Part shown: positions 1-8,220 of the stretch, in pieces
How positions within the stretch are numbered: the stretch's first letter is position 1
Layout of the letters: each line of letters starts with the position of its first letter
The notes under the pieces: generated by a model
Told to the model about the DNA's origin: nothing
Seen by the model: only the letters and a program-made list of their open reading frames with translations
Database searches by the model: none
Origin: CAYQJS01 sp964417895
GTDB taxonomy: Bacteria; Chloroflexota; UBA6077; SHYK01
Assembly: GCA_964417895.1 (NCBI GenBank)
Contig: CAYQJS010000001.1
Location: forward strand, 62,001-126,000
Direction of reading: 5' to 3'
DNA: 64,000 bases
Made by a program: the position numbers and the translations under genes

Positions 1-1
1 C

Positions 2-859
2 AAGACGCAGATCCAGGCCGACAACTTCATCGTCGAGGCGCTCAACGTGCTGGCGACTCAGCGCATCCCTGATGATGCGGCGGCCATCATCCTGGCGGCC
101 CCCAAGACACCGCTTCTCGAACAAGAACTCGAGGCCATCAAGCGGTACCTCGACGGCAAGGGGCGCATGATTCTCATGGTTGACGCCTTCCAGGTCGAAT
201 CCAATGCTGAGGAGATTATCAAGCGCTGGGATCTGAGCCTGGGAAAGGGCGTAGCCGTCGATCCAGTGAGTTCGCTGCAGCAGAGCCCTGCCACGTTGAT
301 CGTGCAGCGCTACGGGCTGCACTCGATCGTGAAGGATCTTGGGGTCATCACCGTCATGCCAGCCGCCACGACCGTCGAGATCCCCAACATGATCAAGCGG
401 GGGGTGGACGTCAACAGCCTGGCCATGACCTTCGACACCCGTTCGTGGCTTGAAACGAACACGAGCCCGATCAGTTTCGATGAGGGTGAGGACAAGAAGG
501 GCCCTTTGACGCTGGCCGTGGCAGTGGAAGAGGTCGACAACCCACCGACGGAGGACCTGCCGCCTGGCTTCGAGGATCCCAATAAACGGGTCAAGAACCG
601 CGCGGTTATCATCGGCACGTCGGAGATGGGCATCAATGGCCTAGTCAAGCAGCCGATCGGCAATCGCGATTTCATCCTGAACTCGCTGAACTGGGTCACT
701 CAGACCGACCAACTGATCTCGACGCGGCCCCGCATCGAGGAGCGACGCACGCTCTTCCTCACTCCTACTGAAAGCAACTTTGTCTTCTACTCCAGCTTCA
801 TCTTCTTCCCGCTCGTGCTGCTAGGGCTTGGAGCACTCGTCTGGTGGACGCGCCGCTGA
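2..859 (+). CDS. GldG-like ABC-transport auxiliary protein (5' end outside window)
   Basis: The reading frame is open from base 2, so the gene starts upstream; 285 residues are visible. A GTG at 47 is only an internal candidate start. The soluble part resembles the GldG/ABC_transp_aux family, periplasmic partners of ABC-2 permeases first known from gliding motility. It alternates beta strands and helices, with VDAFQVESNAEE and a late GTSEMGING segment. It ends in one transmembrane helix (about the last 28 residues, FPLVLLGLGALVWW) followed by RR. The next gene encodes a DUF4340 protein, the usual companion of GldG, which supports the call. The ATPase and permease genes would be expected just upstream. 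The transported substrate is unknown. Confidence 0.75.
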   Translation, partial: KTQIQADNFIVEALNVLATQRIPDDAAAIILAAPKTPLLEQELEAIKRYLDGKGRMILMVDAFQVESNAEEIIKRWDLSLGKGVAVDPVSSLQQSPATLIVQRYGLHSIVKDLGVITVMPAATTVEIPNMIKRGVDVNSLAMTFDTRSWLETNTSPISFDEGEDKKGPLTLAVAVEEVDNPPTEDLPPGFEDPNKRVKNRAVIIGTSEMGINGLVKQPIGNRDFILNSLNWVTQTDQLISTRPRIEERRTLFLTPTESNFVFYSSFIFFPLVLLGLGALVWWTRR

Positions 860-860
860 G

Positions 861-1532
861 ATGGCCCGAACCACAATCACTATGGTCATCGTCCTCGCGG
901 TGATGGCCGGCGGTGCCTGGGCCTTGGACGCCACGAACCCGCCGCCGGCCACCGATCAGGTGTACGTCCTGGAAGTGAAAGATGCCGATGTCCAGCGACT
1001 GGAGCTGACGGCCGTGGGAGGATCGACAGCCTTCGAGCGAGCCGAGCCCTTCGGCTGGAAGTTCGCCGACTCGGGAAACCAGGCGGACCTGAGTCGGGTG
1101 AGTAGCGTCGTCAATCGTCTCGCGCGGCTGCGAAGCTCCGCGAAAGTGACCGACAGCGCCACTGACCTCTCACTGTATGGGCTTGCACCCCCTGCCATCA
1201 CAGCCACGCTTACCATGAAGGATGCTACGGTTCACAAGGTGTTGATCGGCAATAAGACGGTGAATGACGCTGCCTATTACGCGATGGTGGACGGCCGCGG
1301 CGAAGTGCACACGATCAATACGCTCGTCGTCGGAGACACTGAGAAACTCGTGTCGGAGCCGCCTGTGCCAACGCCGACACCTGATCCGTCGCAGTCTCCA
1401 ACACCCACGCCGGAGGGGGCGCGCACGGCCACGCCGATCAGAACTGCCACGCCTGAAGCGGCCGCCCCGCAGACCCCGCCCGGCACCCCGACTCCGACGA
1501 TCGGGCTGCCGGCTCCCACGCTGGGCGAGTGA
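861..1532 (+). CDS. DUF4340 domain protein, membrane-anchored
   Basis: 223 residues, starting at the ATG one base after the gldG-like stop, so the two are translationally coupled. An N-terminal hydrophobic helix (about residues 5-24, TMVIVLAVMAGGAWAL) is followed by a DUF4340 domain with WKFADSGNQADLSRVSSVV and LYGLAPPAITATLTM. The tail from about residue 170 is low-complexity Pro/Thr (PTPTPDPSQSPTPTP) and probably forms a disordered extracytoplasmic linker. DUF4340 proteins regularly follow GldG-like proteins in ABC-2 operons of Chloroflexota and Bacteroidota. The molecular role is not known. Its stop overlaps the start of the next gene by four bases. Confidence 0.75.
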   Translation: MARTTITMVIVLAVMAGGAWALDATNPPPATDQVYVLEVKDADVQRLELTAVGGSTAFERAEPFGWKFADSGNQADLSRVSSVVNRLARLRSSAKVTDSATDLSLYGLAPPAITATLTMKDATVHKVLIGNKTVNDAAYYAMVDGRGEVHTINTLVVGDTEKLVSEPPVPTPTPDPSQSPTPTPEGARTATPIRTATPEAAAPQTPPGTPTPTIGLPAPTLGE

Positions 1533-2162
1533 CTCCCACACGAACCGGCGGCGACCTCCTCGACGAGCTGCACGACCGGCTCCTCGCCTTCTACGGCGAG
1601 CCGCCGCCGCGGTTCCTGCAGGACCCCCTCTCCGAGCTGATCCAAACGGTGCTCTCGCAGAACACCGCGGACGTCAACTCCGATCGAGCGTACGCCAGCC
1701 TGATGGAGCGCTTCGGTGGTGACTGGGACGCCGTGCGAGCTGCGCCGGTCGATCAGGTGGCGGATGCGATCCGGAGAGGTGGCCTGGCAGAGATCAAGGC
1801 GGCGCGTATCAAGTCGATCCTGGATCGGATCGCCGAGACCGTTGGCGAGCTGGACCTGGCGTTTCTCCGCGACACGTCAATGGAAGAAGGCCGTACCTTT
1901 CTCAGATCCCTGGGGGGTGTTGGGCCAAAGACGGCCGCATGCGTTCTCCTCTTCTCCTGCGGGAAGCCCGCCCTGCCCGTTGATACCCACGTGCACCGGG
2001 TGAGCCAGCGTCTAGGCCTCGTTCCGGCGAAGGCGACGGCTGAGCAGGCGCATGTGATGCTGGAGGCGATCATCCCGGTCGACAACGTCTATCCCTTCCA
2101 CATGCTCCTGATTGGGCATGGGCGTCAGATCTGCAAGGCCCAGCGGCCGCGATGTCCAGAAT
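1529..2162 (+). CDS. nth: Endonuclease III (truncated at the assembly gap)
   Basis: Base-excision-repair DNA glycosylase/AP lyase for oxidised pyrimidines. It begins at GTG 1529, overlapping the DUF4340 stop (GTGA). Visible are LIQTVLSQNTADVNS, the helix-hairpin-helix LGGVGPKTAACVLLF with the catalytic Lys (GPK), and the catalytic Asp in PVDTHVHRV. The first two cysteines of the iron-sulfur loop are present (C-X6-C, CKAQRPRC). The frame then runs into ten Ns at 2163, so the last two cysteines (expected pattern C-X6-C-X2-C-X5-C) and the extreme C-terminus are missing. The in-frame residues after the Ns are heptamer repeat, not protein. The gene is probably intact in the organism and cut by the assembly. 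Confidence 0.85.
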
Positions 2163-2172
2163 NNNNNNNNNN
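2163..2172. other. Assembly gap (10 N)
   Basis: Ten consecutive Ns, immediately followed by a tandem heptamer repeat. The gap probably marks a tandem array that short reads could not bridge; its true length is unknown. Confidence 0.98.
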
Positions 2173-2206
2173 ATCCGCAATCCGCAATCCGCAATCCGCA
2201 ATCCGC
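2173..2206. repeat. Tandem heptanucleotide repeat, unit AATCCGC
   Basis: Almost five head-to-tail copies of AATCCGC directly abut the gap and stop three bases before the hisN start codon. The array may extend through the gap. Three other heptamer arrays with different units occur in the window (50243-50277, 51882-51912, 59505-59557). They recall the short tandemly repeated repetitive heptamers described in cyanobacteria. Confidence 0.9.
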
Positions 2207-2208
2207 CC

Positions 2209-2973
2209 ATGAGCGCTGAGCTAGAGGCGGCCATCATGGCTGCTCGCGCGGCCGGGCAGCTACAGCGGCGCCGCTTCGGCCGCCAGGGCGCCGTCGAGAC
2301 CAAGGCCGACGATACGCCCGTGACGGCCACCGATCGGGACGCCGAGGCCATTATCCGACGCATCTTGCGGCCGGTGGTGCCCGGCTGCGGCTTCCTCGCC
2401 GAGGAGAGCCAGGCTGAGGCGGGGCTTGGTGCGGCGCGATGGATCATCGACCCTCTCGACGGCACGAAGAAGTTCGTGCGGGGGCTGCCCTTTTTCGGTC
2501 CATGCATCGCCCTGGAACGCCATGGCGCGGTGATGCTGGGCGTCATCCACGTCCCACTCCTGAAAGAGACGCTGTGGGCCGAGCGCGGCCACGGTGCGTT
2601 CCGAAATGGCATCCCCACGCGCGTCTCGAGCCAGGAGCGCCTCGATCGGGCCTACGTCGTCTACTCGGGGGAGGCCGAGTTCTACCGCCGGAGCTGGAGC
2701 GCCGGGCTCGAGGCGCTCATCCGCGGCACCTACCACAATCCTGGCTTCCTCGACCTCTACTCGTACGCCGCGCTGGCCTCCGGGCGCGTGGATGCCGTTG
2801 TGAATATCGGCGAAGCGCCTTGGGACATCGCAGCAGCGCAGGTGATCGTCGAGGAGGCTGGCGGCCGCCTGACCGACTTTGCGGGCAGACCCGGCATCTA
2901 CGGCGGCACCTGCGTGGCCAGCAACGGCGCGCTGCACGAGCGATTGCTTGAATTGCTCGCAGCCTGCAGATAG
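2209..2973 (+). CDS. hisN: Inositol-monophosphatase-family phosphatase, probably histidinol-phosphatase
   Basis: 254 residues, starting at the ATG right after the heptamer array. It has the family's metal-binding signatures: the acidic pair in FLAEES (about residues 62-67), WIIDPLDGTKKFVRG (78-92) and the late APWDIAAAQVIVEEAGG. The FVRG sequence after the DPLDGT box is typical of the HisN branch, which hydrolyses L-histidinol phosphate in the histidine pathway using Mg2+. Inositol-1-phosphatase or CysQ-type activity cannot be excluded, because no other his gene is nearby. The gene converges on sbcC with only three bases between the stop codons. Confident for the superfamily, moderate for histidinol phosphate. 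Confidence 0.85.
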   Translation: MSAELEAAIMAARAAGQLQRRRFGRQGAVETKADDTPVTATDRDAEAIIRRILRPVVPGCGFLAEESQAEAGLGAARWIIDPLDGTKKFVRGLPFFGPCIALERHGAVMLGVIHVPLLKETLWAERGHGAFRNGIPTRVSSQERLDRAYVVYSGEAEFYRRSWSAGLEALIRGTYHNPGFLDLYSYAALASGRVDAVVNIGEAPWDIAAAQVIVEEAGGRLTDFAGRPGIYGGTCVASNGALHERLLELLAACR

Positions 2974-2976
2974 GCC

Positions 2977-5340
2977 TCAGGCGACCTCAAGCGTGCTGCC
3001 CGTCTCCGACTTGTGGACGATCACCCGCGACGGCAGGCGCTCGGCGAGCTCCTTCAGATGCGTGACAACGCAGACCATGCGGTTGCGAGCGCGAAGCGCG
3101 TCGAGCGCGTCGGCCGCCCGGTCGAGCGCTTCAGGGTCCAGCGACCCGAAGCCCTCGTCGAGGAAGATAGAGTCGAGGGCCATTTCCCTGCTGGCCGCGA
3201 GACCGGGCAGTGTCTCAGCCAGCGCCACGGCCAGGGCGAGAGAGGCGAGGAACGTTTCGCCGCCCGATAGGGTGCGCACTGGGCGGGCCTCGTAGTCATT
3301 CCACTGGTCGACGACTTCGAAGTCCTGCCCGTTGGCTGCGACCGCCAGTCGGTAGCGGCCAGCGGAAAGCTCTTCGAGCCGGCGTGAGCCCTCTTCCGCT
3401 AGAAGGCGAAGCGCCTCACTCTGGACGAAGGCCTGGAAGCGGTTGGCGCCGAGCATCTGTGCGAGATCGGCTGCGACGCCGTGGGCACGCCGCAATGCTT
3501 CCAGCTCCTCCTCGAGCGCCTTACGGGTGCTGATCTGCCCCTCGATCTGGTCAATACTCTGCTTGAGCCGTCCCATCTGGTCCTGCAGCTCGGCCCCACG
3601 CCGCTGCGCCCCGGTGAGTCGCTCCTGGATGAGGCTCGCAGCATCTCCGGCAGGCGCGGCCTGAGTCACGTCGGTCCAGTTGCGAGGCCGCGCCATCTCG
3701 ATGAGCTGCCCGAGCGCGGTTCTCGTCGAGGCCTCCGCCGCCGCGAGGGCCTTCGAGGCGGCATCGGCCTCAGCCTGGAGTCGCGCTAGTCCCTCTCGTG
3801 CTTGCTCGAACTGGCGATCGAGGCGCTCTAGCTCAGCTCTGCACTCGAACTCCTCTCTCTTCGCCTGCTCGACGTCCCGCTGAGCGTGCCTCTGCCGCGC
3901 CAGGGCGGCGCGAATATGGCTCAGCGAGTGATCTCCGTCGCCGGGTAGCGCCTCCGCGAGCTGGGCCTCACCGGCCTGGCGTCGCTCGGCAAGCTGGTCG
4001 AGGCTTCGCCGCGCGGCCTCGGCTTGAGCCTCGGCGCGGGCGACATCGGCCCCGGCTCTAGCGCTCCCCTGCTGCGCCGCCCGCTCCGCGGCGCGCGCTT
4101 TCTCTGCAGCCGAACGGGCCTGCTCGAGATCGGGGCACTCGATGGCAGGCAGCTCTCCCACCATCGCCCCGCAAACGGGACATAGATCGCCAGCGACGAG
4201 GCCTTCCTGCGCGGCGGCGGCGGCGTTGTGCCGCTGAGCGTGTTGCAAGCGCTCGTCGGCCAGTTGCCGCCGCCTCTGTGCCTCCTCGGCGTCATGTCCA
4301 GCCCGGGCGGAGCTTGCCCTGGCTGCCCCGGCCGCACTGTCAGCGGCTCTAAGCTCATCGTCCGCGGTGTGCATCTGGGCCCGCAGCTTTTCGAGGCTCT
4401 CTGCGATCGGTTCGGCGCGCGACAGGGCAGCGTAGCACGTGGGATCGAACTCCGTGGCGGCGATCTTATCGCCGATCTCACCGAGTCCTCTCCTCTTTTC
4501 CTGTATCTTGCTGCCGCCCTCACGCACGAGCTGTTGGGCTCCCACCAGCGTCTTTTCGGCCGCCGCCATCGTCACCCTGGCCTCCTCTGCCTCGCCGCGG
4601 GCGCGCGCCAGGTCCCGCGCGCGGTCGAGCGCCCCCTGAAGGGCGCTCAGCTCCTGAACGAGGCGATTGGCCTCGGCGGCCGCCGTGTCTAACTGCTGGC
4701 GCACGAGGGTGAGGTTCTCGGGGGTCGCCTCCCCGTAGTCCTCCTGGAGCCGTCTGTCGATCCCAGCGACTTTCTGGTTCAGCTCCGCAGCCCGCGCAGC
4801 CGCCCTTGCGCGCACCCGCTCGTACACGTCGAGACGGAGAAGGCCGCGCAGCACCTCCCGCCGCTTGTCCGGCGAGCCGGCGAGGAACTCCTGAAACTGC
4901 CCCTGCGGCAGCACAACTGAGCGGCTGAACCCGTCGAAATCCAGGCCGATGATCCGCTCAATGCGTTCGTTTACCTCGTTGACGCGCCCGGCAAGAGGGT
5001 CCCACCAGTCACCATTGCGAGCTCGCTCCAGGCGAACGTTCCCTCGGCCGTTGTCCCTAAACTCACGGAAGACTCGGTAGCGCTCGTGGCCGGCCTGGAA
5101 CTCGAGCTGGACGTACATCCGCTGTAGCCCCTGAGAGAGGCACGCTCCAATCTGGTTCGCCACCCGCGGTACGCGCCCGTACAGGGCGTAGGCTATGGCG
5201 TCAATCAGCGAGGACTTCCCGGCCCCCGTCGGCCCTGTGATGGCGAAGAGGTCGAGGTTGGAGAGGTCGAGGCAGGTCTTCTGCCGGAACGCGGTGAAGC
5301 CTTCAAGCTCAAGCGTCAATGGCCGCACGACTGTCCTCAT
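2977..5340 (-). CDS. sbcC: SbcC/Rad50-type ATPase of the SbcCD nuclease
   Basis: 787 residues from ATG 5340 (MRTVVRPLTLELEGF). The frame is open further upstream, but that part overlaps sbcD and looks unlike SbcC. The N-terminal P-loop is GPTGAGKSS, followed by the Q-loop region VVLPQGQFQEFLAG. Long Ala/Glu/Arg-rich coiled coils flank a zinc hook, CPVCG. The C-terminal lobe carries the ABC signature LSGGETFLASLALA and the Walker B/D-loop SIFLDEGFGSLD. With SbcD it forms the Mre11-Rad50-like complex that opens hairpins and processes double-strand ends. Its start overlaps the sbcD end by 32 bases. It is last in the nurA-herA-sbcD-sbcC operon. Confidence 0.93.
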   Translation of the reverse strand: MRTVVRPLTLELEGFTAFRQKTCLDLSNLDLFAITGPTGAGKSSLIDAIAYALYGRVPRVANQIGACLSQGLQRMYVQLEFQAGHERYRVFREFRDNGRGNVRLERARNGDWWDPLAGRVNEVNERIERIIGLDFDGFSRSVVLPQGQFQEFLAGSPDKRREVLRGLLRLDVYERVRARAAARAAELNQKVAGIDRRLQEDYGEATPENLTLVRQQLDTAAAEANRLVQELSALQGALDRARDLARARGEAEEARVTMAAAEKTLVGAQQLVREGGSKIQEKRRGLGEIGDKIAATEFDPTCYAALSRAEPIAESLEKLRAQMHTADDELRAADSAAGAARASSARAGHDAEEAQRRRQLADERLQHAQRHNAAAAAQEGLVAGDLCPVCGAMVGELPAIECPDLEQARSAAEKARAAERAAQQGSARAGADVARAEAQAEAARRSLDQLAERRQAGEAQLAEALPGDGDHSLSHIRAALARQRHAQRDVEQAKREEFECRAELERLDRQFEQAREGLARLQAEADAASKALAAAEASTRTALGQLIEMARPRNWTDVTQAAPAGDAASLIQERLTGAQRRGAELQDQMGRLKQSIDQIEGQISTRKALEEELEALRRAHGVAADLAQMLGANRFQAFVQSEALRLLAEEGSRRLEELSAGRYRLAVAANGQDFEVVDQWNDYEARPVRTLSGGETFLASLALAVALAETLPGLAASREMALDSIFLDEGFGSLDPEALDRAADALDALRARNRMVCVVTHLKELAERLPSRVIVHKSETGSTLEVA

Positions 5341-6496
5341 CAAGAAGGTGACGGAAAAGCTCTGTCGTCGAAGGCGAGGGATCACTGCCTCTGGAATGTC
5401 GGTAGAAATGGGCGAACAGCTCGCCAGGACCCAGCCCCGGCGGGATCGCGGGTGGTTTTCCCTCAACCTTTGGCCGGACTCGCTCTACATGTACGGCGGT
5501 CGGGAGCGCCTCCCTTACAACATACGGGAGATTGGCGACGGGGCCATCGACATCTAGGTAGACACGCAGCCAGGCATCTCCCACGCGGTCCGCGTGCTGC
5601 GCGAGGTCGTCCAGCGACACGCCGTGGAGTGGAGAGCCGATATCCAGCAACGGGCGGCCGGCGGTGATGGGTAGCTGGACCACCTCGACGGGCAGCCCAG
5701 CGTGGGCCTCGATGAGGTTCACCCCTTTGTCCTGCCGCTGCTCGCCGAAGTCGAGCTGGAGAAGCGACCCCGGGTACCAGGCGGGGGGCGACGGTCGGAC
5801 TGCTTGAGCCTTATGCACGTGGCCGAGGGCGACGTACTGGGCGTCGGGGGGGAGCATTTGCGGTTGGACTCCGTAGATGCCCATGGCCATGTGCAGCTCG
5901 CGCTCGCCGCCTCCAGGCCCGACTGCGGCGCCGTCCACGAGGAGGTGGGCCATGAGGATGTTGATCGCCTCCGCATCGAAGGCGCGAACAAGCATAGCCA
6001 TGGCCCGGCGCAGCTGCTCAGCGTACTGCATGTAGGGGGCTCCAACCTCCTCCCTCAGCTGCACGTACTCGACGGCTTCCCGTTCAGGAACCCACGGGAG
6101 CGTCGCGACGATCGCTCGTTCCTCGCCGCCGCGCGATTGCAGCTCCACCACACCACCGGCGTCCGAAGGGGCGGCCCGTCCGCGCACGTGGAGCCGAAGC
6201 GGGCGAAGCATGGGGGCGAGGGCATCGAACCGGCGCGGATGGTCGTGATTTCCGGCGATGACCACAGCCGGAATTCCCAGCCCGTACAGCTCGGTAAAGA
6301 ACTCGAAAGCGAGCCGCTCCGAGTCGGGGGAGGGGGCGGCGGTGTCAAACACGTCGCCGGCCAGAAGCAAGCAATCCACCGCTTGCTCCCTGGCATGGGT
6401 GAGGACCTGCTGAAGCGCGCCGTGGTGCTCGCTTTCCCGGCTCCGGCCGCGCACAGCCCGACCGATGTGCCAGTCGCCCGTGTGCAGGAACTTCAT
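5309..6496 (-). CDS. sbcD: SbcD/Mre11-type nuclease subunit
   Basis: 395 residues. The calcineurin-like phosphoesterase core shows all the early motifs in order: HTGDWHIGR (residues 5-13), LLAGDVFDT (about 44-52) and VVIAGNHDHPRRF, then the later metal ligands in MAHLLVDG and VALGHVHKAQ. These bind the two Mn2+ ions that cut DNA. The C-terminal capping domain is normal in length. The ATG overlaps the stop of the HerA-like gene (ATGA), and sbcC follows with a 32-base overlap, so the order matches the archaeal HerA/NurA/Mre11/Rad50 cluster in content. Acts in double-strand-break end processing. Confidence 0.93.
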   Translation of the reverse strand: MKFLHTGDWHIGRAVRGRSRESEHHGALQQVLTHAREQAVDCLLLAGDVFDTAAPSPDSERLAFEFFTELYGLGIPAVVIAGNHDHPRRFDALAPMLRPLRLHVRGRAAPSDAGGVVELQSRGGEERAIVATLPWVPEREAVEYVQLREEVGAPYMQYAEQLRRAMAMLVRAFDAEAINILMAHLLVDGAAVGPGGGERELHMAMGIYGVQPQMLPPDAQYVALGHVHKAQAVRPSPPAWYPGSLLQLDFGEQRQDKGVNLIEAHAGLPVEVVQLPITAGRPLLDIGSPLHGVSLDDLAQHADRVGDAWLRVYLDVDGPVANLPYVVREALPTAVHVERVRPKVEGKPPAIPPGLGPGELFAHFYRHSRGSDPSPSTTELFRHLLDEDSRAAIDA

Positions 6497-8220
6497 GGCT
6501 GGGGGCTCGGCCGTTTGAAGAAAATGGGCTCCAAGTCTGCCTGCTCGGCGACTTCATCCGCCCGCGTGGCCCAAGAGGGAAACGGGAACTGGACGAGCAG
6601 CGGAACAGGCACGTCGGGTTGGTGCACGAACATCGAGCCGGGTTTGAGGATCGCCGAGCGAGCGCGAGCGGCCGCCGTCAGGAAGCCATACTCATCGCGC
6701 TGCGCCTCGGCGGCGTCGAGGCGTCCAACGACTCGGAAGGAGGCATTGGCGGTGACGCGGCGTTCGATCTCGCTGGCCGTCTGCTGCGCACCGATGAGGA
6801 CGACGCCCAGGCTCCGCCCTCGCTCGGCTATGTCGAGGATGACTTCCTTGATGGGGCTGTGGCCTTCGCGGGGCGCGTACTTGTTCAGCTCGTCCAGGAC
6901 GAGGAACACCAGCGGCCAGCGCGTGCCCTGGCGCTCCTTGGCCTCCATCAGCCGCTTCACGACCACTCCCACGACGAAGCGCTTCGCGCGGTCGCTGAGG
7001 CGGTTGATGTCGATCACGTTGACCTGCTTCTTGGTCCAGTCGAAACGGTGGACGGCCGCTTCTGTCTCCCGAGCAGCTCGGATCATGTTGCCGACCACGG
7101 CCGCGGCCGCCTCGAGTCGGCGCAGGAACGCCTCCTGGGTCTGGGACGAAAGACGTGGCGTCATAACGGCCACGTTGTCGACGACGAACGCGACGAGCTC
7201 GGCGAACGACTCGATGCGCGTGCCGTCGATCTGAATCCAGGAGAACTCGGGACTGGCTCGCAGATTCGCCTGCAGATAGCCCTCGACCAGCGTGACCGCA
7301 TAGGCGAGCTGGCTCGTCTCATCATCGGCCTCGGCGAACAGGAAACGCAGCAACCGACCCTCGCAGAACTCCCGCAGCGTCCAGAAGTAGGGGACCACTC
7401 CCTCCATCCTGGCGCCGGTATCCGGAAGAGCGATGGCACCCGACTGCGGCGGCGCCCAGAGCCCGACGCTCTGGAATGGCCCGACGGGCAGGCCGAGATC
7501 GGCGTATTTCGAACGATCCGCGTCCGTGAGGCGGGCGTTGGGTTTATCCGGCCAGAGCAGGTCTTCCCCCTTCACGTTGAAGACGATGGCATGAGCCGGC
7601 TGGCTCAAGGCCAGCCTCTTTCCGTGGAAGAGGCTGTAGAGGAGAAACAGAGCGTACGTAGTCTTCGTCGCAACGCCCGAGACTCCGGAGATGTTGACGT
7701 GGGCTCCGCGCGTACCGTCGAGGAACTCGAGGTTCCCGTAGATGGGTAGCCCGTTCCGCGAGAGCCCCGCGGCGAAGCGGCGCTGCATCCGGTCGAAGTA
7801 GAGGGCGACCTCCCGGTCGCTGCCCGCCGCGCGTCGGACCGGTCGCCCGGGGCGGGGGGGTACGAACAGCTCCGGCTCCACCCGGGTGACGGCTACGTGG
7901 GCGACCGTCGAGAGCCCGACCGGTAGCAGCCCGCTCTCGACTCGGAAGACGTCCGAATGGAAGGTCGCCCCCTCATAGGCTGACTTGACCTCGTCCACCA
8001 CGCCGTAATGGACCACCTCGCGGGATCCGTCGGGGAGTGGTTCGGGCAGGTCAGTGCTCACGGCGATGACGTCATCCAGCTCGAGATAGTGCTGCTCGTC
8101 GACGGCGACCCAGAAGTCAAGCGGCTTCGCATCCAGGGTGCCCAGGACCTTGCCCGCTTCGACGTCGCGCGTCAGCTTGCCGTCTGTCACCGGTAGCTCT
8201 CGATCGCTCGTCTCACTCAC
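6493..8220 (-). CDS. herA: HerA-like ATPase/helicase (FtsK-HerA superfamily)
   Basis: 575 residues from GTG 8220, which overlaps the upstream stop by eight bases; an ATG at 8238 is the alternative. The N-terminus (about 150 residues) resembles the HerA HAS-type beta barrel. The nucleotide-binding loop is unusual: ISGVSGVATKTTYA, where the Gly normally before the P-loop Lys is Thr and the loop is one residue longer than GSTGSGKS. Walker B is VFLVLDELNKYAP, followed by GVVLIGAQQTASEI and an Arg-finger-like ANASFRVVGR. HerA is a hexameric translocase that drives NurA in DNA end resection. Direct coupling to NurA upstream and SbcD downstream (ATGA) supports this role. Confidence 0.82.
   Translation of the reverse strand: MSETSDRELPVTDGKLTRDVEAGKVLGTLDAKPLDFWVAVDEQHYLELDDVIAVSTDLPEPLPDGSREVVHYGVVDEVKSAYEGATFHSDVFRVESGLLPVGLSTVAHVAVTRVEPELFVPPRPGRPVRRAAGSDREVALYFDRMQRRFAAGLSRNGLPIYGNLEFLDGTRGAHVNISGVSGVATKTTYALFLLYSLFHGKRLALSQPAHAIVFNVKGEDLLWPDKPNARLTDADRSKYADLGLPVGPFQSVGLWAPPQSGAIALPDTGARMEGVVPYFWTLREFCEGRLLRFLFAEADDETSQLAYAVTLVEGYLQANLRASPEFSWIQIDGTRIESFAELVAFVVDNVAVMTPRLSSQTQEAFLRRLEAAAAVVGNMIRAARETEAAVHRFDWTKKQVNVIDINRLSDRAKRFVVGVVVKRLMEAKERQGTRWPLVFLVLDELNKYAPREGHSPIKEVILDIAERGRSLGVVLIGAQQTASEIERRVTANASFRVVGRLDAAEAQRDEYGFLTAAARARSAILKPGSMFVHQPDVPVPLLVQFPFPSWATRADEVAEQADLEPIFFKRPSPQP

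Noticed and set aside
2173..2206. CRISPR array suggested by tandem repeats
   Set aside because: Units are seven bases with no spacers, and no cas gene is in the window.
2173..2212. C-terminal extension of endonuclease III encoded after the gap
   Set aside because: The residues come from the AATCCGC repeat and end at once; the real C-terminus is lost in the gap.
5702..7234. A 510-residue plus-strand open frame over sbcD and the HerA-like gene
   Set aside because: High GC gives long antisense frames. The protein has no domain, while the minus strand encodes well-motifed SbcD and HerA.
6619..7749. A 376-residue plus-strand frame antisense to the HerA-like gene
   Set aside because: No ribosome binding site or domain; it is the mirror of the HerA coding sequence.
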